DNA of 64,000 nucleotides from Nitratireductor aestuarii (GTDB lineage: Bacteria; Pseudomonadota; Alphaproteobacteria; Rhizobiales; Rhizobiaceae), in assembly GCF_014641695.1 (NCBI RefSeq), contig NZ_BMIF01000001.1:558001-622000 (forward strand), given 5' to 3'. The translations under genes and the position numbers were made by a program. The notes beneath the pieces were generated by a model, which did no database searches, was not told the DNA's origin, and saw only the letters and a program-made list of their open reading frames with translations. Of this stretch, positions 17,126 through 25,648 are shown piece after piece. Numbering within the stretch: the first letter of the stretch is position 1; every line of letters begins with the position of its first letter.

Positions 17126-17988
17126 GTGGTGCGCCTTCCAAAGAGACCCTGCGGCCTGACCAGCAGGACCAGTATGAACAGCGCATAGGTCGCGGCGATG
17201 GTGAGCCCCGGATCGATCAGGCTTGCGACCGCCGTTTCAGCCACGCCCAGCATGAGGGCGGCGAGCACCGCGCCACGCACATCGCCGACGCCTCCCATGA
17301 TCACGATGATCAGCGCCTTCATGGTGAAGGCAATGCCCATGGCGGCATTGAAGGTGTAGAAGGTCGAGAGCAGCGCTCCGCCGCAGGCCGTCAGGGCGCC
17401 ACCCAGCGCAAAGGCCATGGCCGAGGTCTTCGCCACATCGATTGCCACGAGGTTCGCAGACGCGGGATCAGCCGCGACGGCGCGGACTGCCGTGCCCTGC
17501 CGTGTATGGTAGAGGAAGAAGTAGAGCGCGCCTGCGATCACCACCGCAGCACAAAAGGCTACAACGCGGTTCAGGCCATAGGCGGAGCCGAACAGCATGA
17601 AGCGCTCGGCCAGAAACTGGTAGTTTACGTACTCGCCGCCAAAAGCCAGAAGCATCAGGCCCTGCAGCAGGAACATCAGGCCGAAGGTTGCCAGAATGGA
17701 ATCCACCTCCAGCTGGCCACGGTTCTTCGCACGCCTGACGAGGGGGCGCAGGGCAACCTCATAGATCAGCCAGTTCAACACAAAGGCGAGCGGCGCAATG
17801 ACGAAGAGCCCCAGTATCGGGTTGATCGTGAAGGAAACATAGAGCCAGAACGCGATGAAACAGCCGGCAACGAGCGTCTCACCATTGGCGATGTTCATGA
17901 TGCGCGCGACGCCGTACTGCAGCGTGAGGCCGAGCGCGATCAGCGCATAGGTACCGCTCAGCAATATGCCGGTAACAAGAATCTGCAT
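17122..17988 (-). CDS. livH: Branched-chain-type ABC transporter permease LivH
   Basis: 288 residues, eight or more membrane segments. The N-terminal segment (LLSGTYALIALGLTLQYGVARIMNIANGE) is the LivH hallmark, as is the ALIIVIMGGVGDVRGAVLAALMLGVAE loop near residue 225. It is the first permease gene in the operon, 65 bases after the binding-protein gene, with a GC hairpin between the two. Confidence 0.93.
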   Translation of the reverse strand: MQILVTGILLSGTYALIALGLTLQYGVARIMNIANGETLVAGCFIAFWLYVSFTINPILGLFVIAPLAFVLNWLIYEVALRPLVRRAKNRGQLEVDSILATFGLMFLLQGLMLLAFGGEYVNYQFLAERFMLFGSAYGLNRVVAFCAAVVIAGALYFFLYHTRQGTAVRAVAADPASANLVAIDVAKTSAMAFALGGALTACGGALLSTFYTFNAAMGIAFTMKALIIVIMGGVGDVRGAVLAALMLGVAETAVASLIDPGLTIAATYALFILVLLVRPQGLFGRRTT

Positions 17989-18013
17989 GGAACACGTCTA
18001 CCGATAGGCTGCC

Positions 18014-18034
18014 GGCGCGGCTTGGAACCGCGCC
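18014..18034 (-). promoter_or_regulatory. Intercistronic hairpin between binding protein and LivH genes
   Basis: Perfect 7-bp arms GGCGCGG / CCGCGCC with a 7-base loop in the 65-base gap. No T-run follows, so it more likely protects the upstream message or attenuates readthrough than terminates fully. Confidence 0.5.
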
Positions 18035-18053
18035 AGCGTGTTGATCGAGGATG

Positions 18054-19253
18054 TTATTCCCAGCCCTGCTTCTTCACAGGCTCCTGCGAGATCTCGATGC
18101 CGTCAGCGGCCACCGCCACGAAGGCGCCATCGCGCCACTGGCCGACGGTCCAGACGTTCGGATTGACGTTGTTCTGGAACTTGACCTGCCCAATGACCGT
18201 GTCAAAGGTTCCATCCTTGATGGCCTGCACCACGGCAGCGCGATCCTTCGTGCCTGCCTGTTCGATCGCCTGCTCAAGGACCTGCAAACCGGCGTAGGTC
18301 GTGGCGCTGGCCCAGAAGTCTGGTCCCTGCCCCGCCGACGCCTGATGGCGCTCCATGTAGTCCTTGACCTTCGGATCGTCCGTGTTGACTCCGCCAATGC
18401 CGATGATGCCTTCGGCAGCCTTGCCAAAACGCGCCGCGAAGGACGGGAATGCCGTGCCGACACCCACGTAGAAGGCGCCGACATCAAGGCCCTGGATCTG
18501 CGCCTGCTCGGTCAGGGCGAAGGTTTCACCCGGATAGGAGAAGGCAACGAAGGCATCTGGCGATGCCGCCTTGGCAGAGGAGATGACCGGGGCCAGATCC
18601 TGCGTGCCGAGCGGGAACGACGCTTCATAGACGAGCTCGAACCCGGCGTCAGTCAGCGCCGGCTTTGCCGCGCCAAGAAGCTCCATGCCGAAAGCGTCCG
18701 TTACATTGACGAGCGCTACCTTGTTGCCGATGTCACCCTTGTCGCGCAGTTTGACCAGCGTCTCGACCGCACCCTTTGCAAGCTGCGTAGCTGTGCCCAG
18801 CATCCAGAACGAGTTGTTCCAGCGCTTGGCAAATTCCTCGACACCGTCGGTCGCCGCACTCGTGGTGATATGCGGATAGCCGTGCTGCGCGATCATCGGA
18901 GCGGTCGCGACATTGATGCCGGTCGAGTACGGGGTAACGATGAAGTCGACCTTGTCCACGGTCGCCAGACGCTGGATGTTCTGGATCGCGTTTTCCGGGT
19001 TGGTCTGGTCGTCGTATTCGACGAGCTCGATCTTCTGCTGCGTATCGCCGATCTTGAGACCGCCGCGCGCATTGACCTCATCAACCCACATCTTGACGTT
19101 CGGCCAATGGGTGACCGCAGCACCGCCTGCCAGCGGACCGGTCTTGGGCGCGCTGGCGCCGATCTTCACCACCTCCTGCGCATAGGCAAATCCGCTGGTG
19201 AAACTCAAAAGCGCTGCGGAAACCGCAAGCGTAACGAATGTGCGCCTCTGCAT
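18054..19253 (-). CDS. Periplasmic substrate-binding protein of the liv-type transporter
   Basis: 399 residues from ATG 19253, chosen for its GGAGGAGAG ribosome-binding site; an earlier in-frame start at 19277 would lengthen it by 8. Signal peptide: basic QRR, hydrophobic core, cleavage after about residue 25 (AYA/QEVVKIG). VKIGASAPKTGPLAGGAAVTHW and YDDQTNPENAIQNIQRL are typical of type I (LivJ/amide) periplasmic binding proteins. The substrate is not evident; the family includes binders of amino acids, amides and aromatic acids. The aldehyde dehydrogenase at the operon end favours a catabolic substrate other than plain leucine. First gene of the operon. Confidence 0.92.
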   Translation of the reverse strand: MQRRTFVTLAVSAALLSFTSGFAYAQEVVKIGASAPKTGPLAGGAAVTHWPNVKMWVDEVNARGGLKIGDTQQKIELVEYDDQTNPENAIQNIQRLATVDKVDFIVTPYSTGINVATAPMIAQHGYPHITTSAATDGVEEFAKRWNNSFWMLGTATQLAKGAVETLVKLRDKGDIGNKVALVNVTDAFGMELLGAAKPALTDAGFELVYEASFPLGTQDLAPVISSAKAASPDAFVAFSYPGETFALTEQAQIQGLDVGAFYVGVGTAFPSFAARFGKAAEGIIGIGGVNTDDPKVKDYMERHQASAGQGPDFWASATTYAGLQVLEQAIEQAGTKDRAAVVQAIKDGTFDTVIGQVKFQNNVNPNVWTVGQWRDGAFVAVAADGIEISQEPVKKQGWE

Positions 19254-19419
19254 GATCTCTCCTCCCTGATCAGACAATGAATGCTGTTATTCCCGCGCGC
19301 TGATGACGCTCCGCTGCAACTCTCCTCAAAGCTGCTGAAACTTCGGCGGCCAGAACCTCCCCCAACGCGCTGGTACCTCAAGACTGCATCCTCCGCAGTC
19401 TCGCCAGGAATGATAATGC

Positions 19420-19435
19420 TTATGTGTATACATAA
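19420..19435. promoter_or_regulatory. Palindromic operator candidate, TTATGT-GTAT-ACATAA
   Basis: The 6-bp arms are perfect and the centre GTAT makes a GTATAC core. It lies 167 bases upstream of the liv operon start. The TGTATACA-like core resembles operators of GntR/FadR-family repressors. Confidence 0.5.
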
Positions 19436-19536
19436 TAGCAAGAGCTTTGGTGCAGCTCGTACGGACCATTCTTACAGTGTCTGTTGCCGATATGCCTCTC
19501 ACCCCATCCCAGCCATTACAGCCGACATCGCGACCC

Positions 19537-19546
19537 ATGTATACAT
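19537..19546. promoter_or_regulatory. Second palindromic operator candidate, ATGTATACAT
   Basis: A perfect 10-bp palindrome with the same TGTATACA core as the site at 19420, 117 bases (about 11 helical turns) away centre to centre roughly, which would suit looping by one regulator. Confidence 0.45.
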
Positions 19547-19863
19547 TACGCTTCTGCTCGTTGATGGAAGTGTCGCTTTTTGGCCACACGGGCGCATGAT
19601 GTGACACATGCACGTTTTGCCACCCCCTCCGAGCCACAATGCCGACATTATGTCATCGATAAACAATCAGTTATCGAACCCTTTGTTGGCAGAGTTCCGC
19701 CACAAAGCTCCCTTCAAACGTCTCCGGACACGGCCCGACGCGGACCGCCTCCCCTGGCCGAAGCATTACGACCGATGTTCGGATCAACCAGCATAGGAAT
19801 GACATGGTCGGCCCCGATCGCAGTGCCCAGTCCGTTTCACCGGAACAAAAGGAGGGTGCAGCG

Positions 19864-20541
19864 ATGCTTCGCAGAACCTTTCTGCTGGGACTGGGTACGA
19901 TGGCCGTTTCGGGCTGCGTGTCGACCCAACCTGTGCCCGTGCTGAACGTAGCCCCGCCCCCGCCCGCTGTTCCGCCCATGTATCAGGCGCTTCCGAACGA
20001 AGAATTTCCGTTGCCGGCCGTCGACATGGCCCGCTTCGATCCGGCGTTCTGGCGCATGGAAGTCGACTATGTCACCGACGAGAAGCCAGGCACGCTCATC
20101 GTCGACACACCCAATCGCTACCTCTATCACGTGCATGCCGGCGGCCGTGCGACGCGATACGGCATCGGCGTCGGGCGCGACGGATTTGCCTGGGCTGGCC
20201 GTGCGAAGGTTGCCTACAAGCGCAAGTGGCCGCGCTGGACGCCGCCTGACGAGATGGTCGCGCGCCAACCCGAGCTGGAGCCCTACAGCATCGCCAATGG
20301 CGGCATGGCGCCGGGCCTGAAGAACCCGCTCGGGGCCCGCGCGCTCTACATCCACAAGGATGGCAAGGACACGATCTACCGCATCCACGGCAGCATGGAA
20401 GCCTGGACGATCGGCAAGTCTGTCTCCTCCGGTTGCATCCGGCTCATCAACCACGACATCATCCACCTCTATGATCATGTGCGCGACGGCAGCACGCTCG
20501 TCGTCATTCCGGATGACAGCATGAGGCACTTGCTGGTCTAA
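19864..20541 (+). CDS. L,D-transpeptidase (YkuD domain), lipoprotein-like N-terminus
   Basis: 225 residues from ATG 19864, preceded by AAGGAGGG at good spacing; the frame extends upstream but that start is better. It cross-links peptidoglycan (3-3 links) or attaches proteins to it in the periplasm. The N-terminus has a twin-Arg-like RRTF plus hydrophobic stretch ending VSGC, a likely lipobox with Cys19. The catalytic motif is IHGSMEAWTIGKSVSSGCIRL near the C-terminus, with the conserved His and Cys of the YkuD (ErfK/YbiS/YcfS) fold; NPLGARALYIH is also conserved. One of two L,D-transpeptidases in the window. Confidence 0.93.
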   Translation: MLRRTFLLGLGTMAVSGCVSTQPVPVLNVAPPPPAVPPMYQALPNEEFPLPAVDMARFDPAFWRMEVDYVTDEKPGTLIVDTPNRYLYHVHAGGRATRYGIGVGRDGFAWAGRAKVAYKRKWPRWTPPDEMVARQPELEPYSIANGGMAPGLKNPLGARALYIHKDGKDTIYRIHGSMEAWTIGKSVSSGCIRLINHDIIHLYDHVRDGSTLVVIPDDSMRHLLV

Positions 20542-20551
20542 ACCGTGATGC

Positions 20552-21325
20552 TCATTCGCTGAGTTCGATCCAGACGGGTGCGTGGTCGCTGGCGTTCTCC
20601 CTGCCGCGCACCTCGCGATCAACGCCAGCGGCCATCAGACGGTCGCGCAGGTTCGGGCTCAGCAAAAGGTGATCGATCCTGAGCCCGGCATCCCGCTCCC
20701 AGCGGTTTCGCATGTAGTGCCAGAACGTGTAGATGCGTTCGTCCGGGTGAAGTTCGCGCAACGCGTCGGTCCAGCTGCGGCCGACCAGCTTGCGGAAGGC
20801 CGCGCGGGCTTCCGGTTGCACCAGTGCATCCTTGTCCCATGACTTCGTGGGATAGATGTCGAACTCGGTCGGCACCACGTTGAAATCGCCCGCGAGCACC
20901 ACTGGCGCGCCCATCTTGCGCAGCTCTGTCGCCCTCTTTCGCAGCCGTTCCAGCCATTGCAGCTTGTAGTCGAACTTCGGCCCCGGCTGCGGATTACCGT
21001 TGGGTGCATAGATACAGGCGATCAGCACGCCCTGCACAGCCGCCTCGATATAGCGCGCCTGGGTGTCGGTACTGTCTCCCGGCAATTGCCGGCAGGTGAC
21101 GAGCGGCTCACCAATGCGCGACAGGATGGCCACGCCGTTCCAGGTCTTCTGGCCGACCCAGACAGCATCGTAGCCTGCCTGATTTATCGCATCCTCGGGA
21201 AAGGCGTTCTGTGCCGCTTTCAGCTCCTGAAGACAGACGACGTCCGGCTCTGACTCCTCCAGCCATTCGAGCAGATTGGCGAGCCGCTTGTTGACGTTGT
21301 TGATGTTGAATGTCGCGATCTTCAT
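20552..21325 (-). CDS. xthA: Exodeoxyribonuclease III
   Basis: 257 residues from ATG 21325; a TTG two codons earlier is less likely. It is an AP endonuclease and 3'-5' exonuclease for base excision repair. The ExoIII family motifs are present in order: KIATFNINNVNKR, VVCLQELKA (metal Glu), GDFNVVPTEFD, and the C-terminal ENASDHAPVWIEL (catalytic Asp-His). Its start lies 2 bases after the stop of the alpha/beta hydrolase gene, so the two are co-transcribed. Confidence 0.95.
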   Translation of the reverse strand: MKIATFNINNVNKRLANLLEWLEESEPDVVCLQELKAAQNAFPEDAINQAGYDAVWVGQKTWNGVAILSRIGEPLVTCRQLPGDSTDTQARYIEAAVQGVLIACIYAPNGNPQPGPKFDYKLQWLERLRKRATELRKMGAPVVLAGDFNVVPTEFDIYPTKSWDKDALVQPEARAAFRKLVGRSWTDALRELHPDERIYTFWHYMRNRWERDAGLRIDHLLLSPNLRDRLMAAGVDREVRGRENASDHAPVWIELSE

Positions 21326-21327
21326 TC

Positions 21328-21978
21328 TCAAGCGACGCGTTTCGCAAAGCTGGCCACGGCTTCAGCCATGGTGCGCAGATGGTCGGCGGCGGAAAAGCCG
21401 GAGATCTTCTTGCGCGGCTTCAGGTCGTGATCGCCATCCTCCAGCCAGAGGACTTCAATTGCCTCCGAGAGCGCATAGCCCGGCACCTCCTCCCGCGTAC
21501 CGAACGGATCGCGCGTCCCCTGGCAGATGAGCGTCGGAATTTTCAGATCAAGAAGATGAGCCGTCCGCAGCTGTTCAGGCTTTTCCGGCGGATGGAAGGG
21601 ATAGCCGAAGCAGACGAGACCGTTGATCTTTCCCTGCGTATAGAGCTCGTCCGCAACCATGGATGCAACGCGGCCGCCCATGGACTTGCCGCCGATGATG
21701 ATCGGGCCATCGAAACCAGCCTGGAGCTGTTCGATGGCCTCCAGATATTCCGGTTTCAACAGTTCTGCCTTCGGCGGCGGCTTTCGCGCACCTTCGCGCC
21801 GGGCTGCCATGTAGCCAAACTCGAAGCGGACGATCCTGAACCCTTGCCCGCAGAGCGCTGTGGCAATGGATGTCATTCCGGGCGAATCCATTGCCGCCCC
21901 TGCCCCATGCGCAAGCAAAACGGTGGCAACCGCTTGGCTGCCACCGTTTTCTTGAGGATCGTCAATCAGAAACCGCAT
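21328..21978 (-). CDS. Alpha/beta hydrolase of the KANL3/Tex30-like family
   Basis: 216 residues. VLLAHGAGAAMDSPGM at the N-terminus is the oxyanion-hole HGAG motif; the nucleophile elbow is GGKSMGGRVAS (GxSxG, Ser about 117). The C-terminal GDHDLKPRK supplies the catalytic His, and TLICQGTRDPFG the Asp. This pattern (HGAG, GKSMGGR, GDHDL) marks the small prokaryotic relatives of the KANL3/Tex30 family. Substrate unknown. It lies just upstream of xthA on the same strand. Confidence 0.88.
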   Translation of the reverse strand: MRFLIDDPQENGGSQAVATVLLAHGAGAAMDSPGMTSIATALCGQGFRIVRFEFGYMAARREGARKPPPKAELLKPEYLEAIEQLQAGFDGPIIIGGKSMGGRVASMVADELYTQGKINGLVCFGYPFHPPEKPEQLRTAHLLDLKIPTLICQGTRDPFGTREEVPGYALSEAIEVLWLEDGDHDLKPRKKISGFSAADHLRTMAEAVASFAKRVA

Positions 21979-22049
21979 CGCTCTTCACCTGCCTTCGACT
22001 CTCATCAAGTATCAGGCAGGCAACTCGTTCCCTCAACGGAAAACCAGGT

Positions 22050-22844
22050 TTAGTGCAGGATCTGCGACAGGAAGAGCTTCGTGCGCTCGTGCTGCGGGTT
22101 CTCGAAGAACTCGACGGGCGTGTTCTGCTCGATGATCTGACCCTGATCCATGAAGATGACGCGGTTAGCCACCTGACGGGCAAAGCCCATCTCGTGGGTC
22201 ACGCAGATCATCGTCATGCCGGATTCCGCCAGATCCACCATCGTCTCCAGCACTTCCTTGATCATCTCCGGATCGAGCGCCGAAGTGGGCTCGTCGAAAA
22301 GCATGATGCGCGGGTTCATGCACAGCGCCCGGGCGATCGCCACGCGCTGCTGCTGACCGCCCGAAAGCTGGCCCGGATACTTGTGGGCCTGCTCGGGAAT
22401 GCGCACGCGCGCCAGATATTGCATCGCGATCTCTTCCGCATCCTTGCGCGGCATCTTGCGCACCCAGATCGGCGCAAGAGTGCAATTCTCGAGGATCGTC
22501 AGATGCGGGAAGAGGTTGAAGTGCTGGAACACCATGCCAACTTCCCGGCGCACCTCGTCGATCTTCTTCAGGTCGTTGGTGAGCTCCTTGCCGTCAACCA
22601 TGATCCTGCCTGTCTGATGTTCCTCCAGACGGTTGATGCATCGGATCATGGTGGACTTGCCCGAACCCGACGGGCCGCAGACGACGATGCGTTCGCCGTT
22701 CATCACCTTCAGGTTGATGTCACGCAGAACGTGGAAATCACCATACCACTTGTTCATGTTGATGATTTCGATCGCCACTTCGGTATCGGAGACCGCAAGC
22801 TTGCGAGTTTGAGGCACCTGCGCCGGATTTATGTTCGCAACCAT
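22050..22844 (-). CDS. aapP: General L-amino acid ABC transporter ATPase AapP
   Basis: 264 residues. Walker [11 protein letters not shown]-loop [17 protein letters not shown], signature [15 protein letters not shown], Walker [15 protein letters not shown] and the H-loop [12 protein letters not shown] are all intact. Typical of the polar amino-acid transporter ATPases (GlnQ/AapP). The N-terminal extension of about 20 residues before the fold is normal for AapP. It is the last gene of the aapJQMP operon, 14 bases after aapM, and energises import of a broad range of L-amino acids. Confidence 0.94.
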   Translation of the reverse strand: MVANINPAQVPQTRKLAVSDTEVAIEIINMNKWYGDFHVLRDINLKVMNGERIVVCGPSGSGKSTMIRCINRLEEHQTGRIMVDGKELTNDLKKIDEVRREVGMVFQHFNLFPHLTILENCTLAPIWVRKMPRKDAEEIAMQYLARVRIPEQAHKYPGQLSGGQQQRVAIARALCMNPRIMLFDEPTSALDPEMIKEVLETMVDLAESGMTMICVTHEMGFARQVANRVIFMDQGQIIEQNTPVEFFENPQHERTKLFLSQILH

Positions 22845-22858
22845 TTATTTCTCCAATT

Positions 22859-24340
22859 TTAGCGGCGGTGGCCAGTTTCGAGCCTGCGCTCGATGAACTG
22901 CGAATACCGCGACATGCCGAAGCAGAAGACCCAGTAGACAAACCCCGCAAACACCAAACCGGTCGCGGCAGTCGATGGCGTGATCCAGGCGGGGTCGGCA
23001 AAACCGCGCCGCACCGTGCCCAGAAGGTCCGCAAGGCCGATGATGTAGACGAGGCTCGTGTCCTTGAACATGCTGATGAAGGAGTTGACGATTCCAGGGA
23101 TTACCAGCTTCAGCGCCTGCGGCATGATGATGAAGCGCATCATCTGCCAGTAGCTGAGGCCAAGCGCCTGTGCCCCTTCAAACTGTCCCTTCTGGATGGC
23201 CTGCAGGCCACCGCGAATGACCTCGGCCAGATAAGCAGCCGAGAACAGCGCCACGCCGATCAGCGCGCGCAGCAGGTTGTTGAAGGTCACCCCGTCAGGC
23301 AGCAGCAGCGGGATCATGAAGGCGGACATGAACAGAACGGTGATCAGCGGCACACCACGCCAGAACTCGATGAAGATGATCGAGAGCAGCTTGATGGCCG
23401 GCAGATGCGAGCGCCGCCCGAGCGCCAGCAGGATACCGAGCGGCAGCGATGCGGCAATGCCCGTGATGGCAACGACAAGTGTGAGCGAAAGGCCGCCCCA
23501 CAGATGCGTCGGTACCTCGCGCAGTCCGAAATCCGCCGAGAGGAAGAGGATGACTGCAAGCATAACGACCGGCGCGACCAGCACCTTCAGACGCTGGTTG
23601 TTCGTCACGCTCGCCGCAACGCTTGCCGCGACTGATCCAAAGGCCAGAAGGGTCGACACCAAAGACAAAGCCGTGAACTCGAAACCCAGTACCCTGAAGG
23701 ATTCCGACCGCACGATGTTGCTTGCAAAGAGGACGATAATTGCCGCCGTCGCAAGCCAGGTCGCAATCCGCACGTAGCGTTCGGAAACCTGGAGACTCGT
23801 TCCAGCAACTGCGATCGCGACGAAGGCTGCGATGGCAAACAGGAACGAGATCCATCCGCCGCCGATTCCGAAATCGCCGCCGGTCATGAGAACCAGAGCG
23901 ACAATCGGATAGACAGCAAACAGAAGCAGCGCATTCAGTCGCTTCCACGGAACTGACGGTATGGCCAGCGGCACCGCGAACACGACCAGCAGAAGATGGA
24001 CGAGATCGATGCGCCACCGCTCGGCGACCGGGTAAAGCCCATAGATGAACTGGCCCATCTTGGCGTTGACGAAAGCCCAGCAAGCGCCGATCACCTGCCC
24101 TTCGGCCGGCACGCAGGCTTCACGGTTGGCGCCTGTGAAGACGGCTGTGAGAATGCCCCACTCAATGAGGTTCCACGCGAGCCAGACGACAAAGATGCCA
24201 AGAACGATGGTCACGACACTGTCATAGGGCGTCGCAAACAGGTTCTTGCGGAGCGTGGCAATTAGTCCGGCTTCACTGCGAGGCGCTGGCAACCTTGGTA
24301 GTTCACGTTGTGAGACGTAGGCAGAAACGTGTTCGCTCAT
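22859..24340 (-). CDS. aapM: General L-amino acid ABC transporter permease AapM, unusually long
   Basis: 493 residues. The C-terminal part is a normal polar amino-acid permease: GGLSLTLVVAITGIAASLPLG, then EFWRGVPLITVLF, and the EAA loop EGAQALGLSYWQMMRFIIMPQALKLVIPG. The N-terminal part (TPYDSVVTIVLGIFVVWLAWNLIEW) matches AapM and includes the periplasmic ACW-containing loop. Between them, about residues 155-280, lie several additional hydrophobic segments. From memory rhizobial AapM is about 385 residues, so roughly 100 residues look inserted. The frame is continuous. Forms the channel with AapQ. Confidence 0.92.
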   Translation of the reverse strand: MSEHVSAYVSQRELPRLPAPRSEAGLIATLRKNLFATPYDSVVTIVLGIFVVWLAWNLIEWGILTAVFTGANREACVPAEGQVIGACWAFVNAKMGQFIYGLYPVAERWRIDLVHLLLVVFAVPLAIPSVPWKRLNALLLFAVYPIVALVLMTGGDFGIGGGWISFLFAIAAFVAIAVAGTSLQVSERYVRIATWLATAAIIVLFASNIVRSESFRVLGFEFTALSLVSTLLAFGSVAASVAASVTNNQRLKVLVAPVVMLAVILFLSADFGLREVPTHLWGGLSLTLVVAITGIAASLPLGILLALGRRSHLPAIKLLSIIFIEFWRGVPLITVLFMSAFMIPLLLPDGVTFNNLLRALIGVALFSAAYLAEVIRGGLQAIQKGQFEGAQALGLSYWQMMRFIIMPQALKLVIPGIVNSFISMFKDTSLVYIIGLADLLGTVRRGFADPAWITPSTAATGLVFAGFVYWVFCFGMSRYSQFIERRLETGHRR

Positions 24341-24349
24341 TCTCGCCTC

Positions 24350-25540
24350 CTATCGCTCGACCAGCGCTGCACGCGCGTTGAACCAGTTCATGAAGGCTGC
24401 AACGGAGAGGCTGAGGCCCAGATAGCTCAGCATCCAGATCGCAACGACTTCGACGGACTGGCCGGTCTGGTTGAGGACGGTCGATCCGATGGCAACCAGC
24501 TCCGGGTAGCCCACAGCCAGGCCCAGCGAAGAGTTCTTCGTCAGGTTCAGATACTGGCTTGTGAGCGGCGGGATGATGACACGGAAGGCCTGAGGCACGA
24601 CCACCAGCCGCAACGTGAGCCTGCGTGACAGGCCAAGCGCCGAGGCCGCTTCCGTCTGCCCCTTTGACACGGCGATGATCCCTGCCCGGACGATCTCGGC
24701 AATGAAGGCTGCCGTATAGAACGAGAGAGCGAGGAAGAGCGCCAGGAATTCAGGCCGCACGTGCCAGCCACCGGAGAGGTTGAAACGCGTCGCCTTCGGA
24801 ATTTCGAAGGTCATCGGAAATCCGGTGACAGCGAAGACCACAAGCGGAAGTCCGATAAGCAGACCTAGCACCGGCCACAGGATCGACGGCCGCTGCCCCG
24901 TCTGGAGCTGCATGGCACGGGCGCGCCGGGACAGAAGCCAAGCGCCCACGATGCCGGCGATGAGGGCCAACACGCTCCAGATCGCGATCGCATCGAACCG
25001 TGCCGCGGGCATCTGAAGACCGCGGTTGCTGAGATAAGTGCTCAGCGGGAACTCGATGGCGTCCTTCGGCAACGGCAGCACTGTCAGCACACCGAAATAC
25101 CAGAACAGGATCACCAACAGCGGCGGGATGTTGCGGAACGTCTCCACATAGATCGTTGCCAGTCCGCGCAGCAGATAGTTGTGTGACAACCGCGCGATGC
25201 CGACGATGAAGCCAACGATTGTGGCGAGCGCAATGCCTGCGCCTGAGACCAGGATCGTGTTGACGATGCCGACAACGAGCGCCCGGCCATAGGAGGAATT
25301 GGCGGTGTAATCGATCGGCACCTGACCGATGTCGAAACCGGCGCGATAGTTGAGGAAGCCAAAACCGGACGCGATCTTCGAGCGCGTCAGGTTCTGCATG
25401 GTATTGCTGATCAGCCATGCCGCAAAAGCGGTGATGGCGATGATAAGCACGATCTGGATGATCAGACCGCGCGTTTTGGGATCCCGCATCAGGGAGACGC
25501 GCTCCCTGGGTTCCCCAATAGCTTGGCTATAGACCGTCAT
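24350..25540 (-). CDS. aapQ: General L-amino acid ABC transporter permease AapQ
   Basis: 396 residues, the expected length. Typical AapQ features: FGFLNYRAGFDIGQ near residue 65 followed by SSYGRALVVGIVNTILVS, ETFRNIPPLLVILFWYFGVL, and the EAA loop EAASALGLSRRLTLRLVVVPQAFRVIIPP. About eight membrane segments with a large loop between the third and the fourth. It is separated from aapM by 9 bases and from aapJ by 108 bases containing a hairpin. Confidence 0.94.
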   Translation of the reverse strand: MTVYSQAIGEPRERVSLMRDPKTRGLIIQIVLIIAITAFAAWLISNTMQNLTRSKIASGFGFLNYRAGFDIGQVPIDYTANSSYGRALVVGIVNTILVSGAGIALATIVGFIVGIARLSHNYLLRGLATIYVETFRNIPPLLVILFWYFGVLTVLPLPKDAIEFPLSTYLSNRGLQMPAARFDAIAIWSVLALIAGIVGAWLLSRRARAMQLQTGQRPSILWPVLGLLIGLPLVVFAVTGFPMTFEIPKATRFNLSGGWHVRPEFLALFLALSFYTAAFIAEIVRAGIIAVSKGQTEAASALGLSRRLTLRLVVVPQAFRVIIPPLTSQYLNLTKNSSLGLAVGYPELVAIGSTVLNQTGQSVEVVAIWMLSYLGLSLSVAAFMNWFNARAALVER

Positions 25541-25610
25541 TGGATCTGCCGTTTAACGGCGGATGCAGAACGCTTGCGGAAAGCGACTGCCCCCGCCTGT
25601 TCAAACACAA

Positions 25611-25633
25611 GAGCCGCGCTTTCGGCGCGGCTC
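25611..25633 (-). promoter_or_regulatory. Intercistronic hairpin between aapJ and aapQ
   Basis: Perfect 9-bp arms GAGCCGCGC / GCGCGGCTC with a 5-base loop; on the minus strand it is followed by TTGTGTTTG, a weak T-tract. Its place after the binding-protein gene suits partial termination or 3'-end protection, giving more AapJ than permease. Confidence 0.65.
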
Positions 25634-25648
25634 AGATTAGACGTTCCC

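Larger units (their letters stand above)
19254..19863. other. Regulatory intergenic region between liv operon and L,D-transpeptidase
   Basis: About 610 bases between divergent genes with lower GC than its surroundings. It contains two TGTATACA-type palindromes, listed separately. Open frames on both strands lack ribosome-binding sites and recognisable products; I see no RNA gene. Confidence 0.5.
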
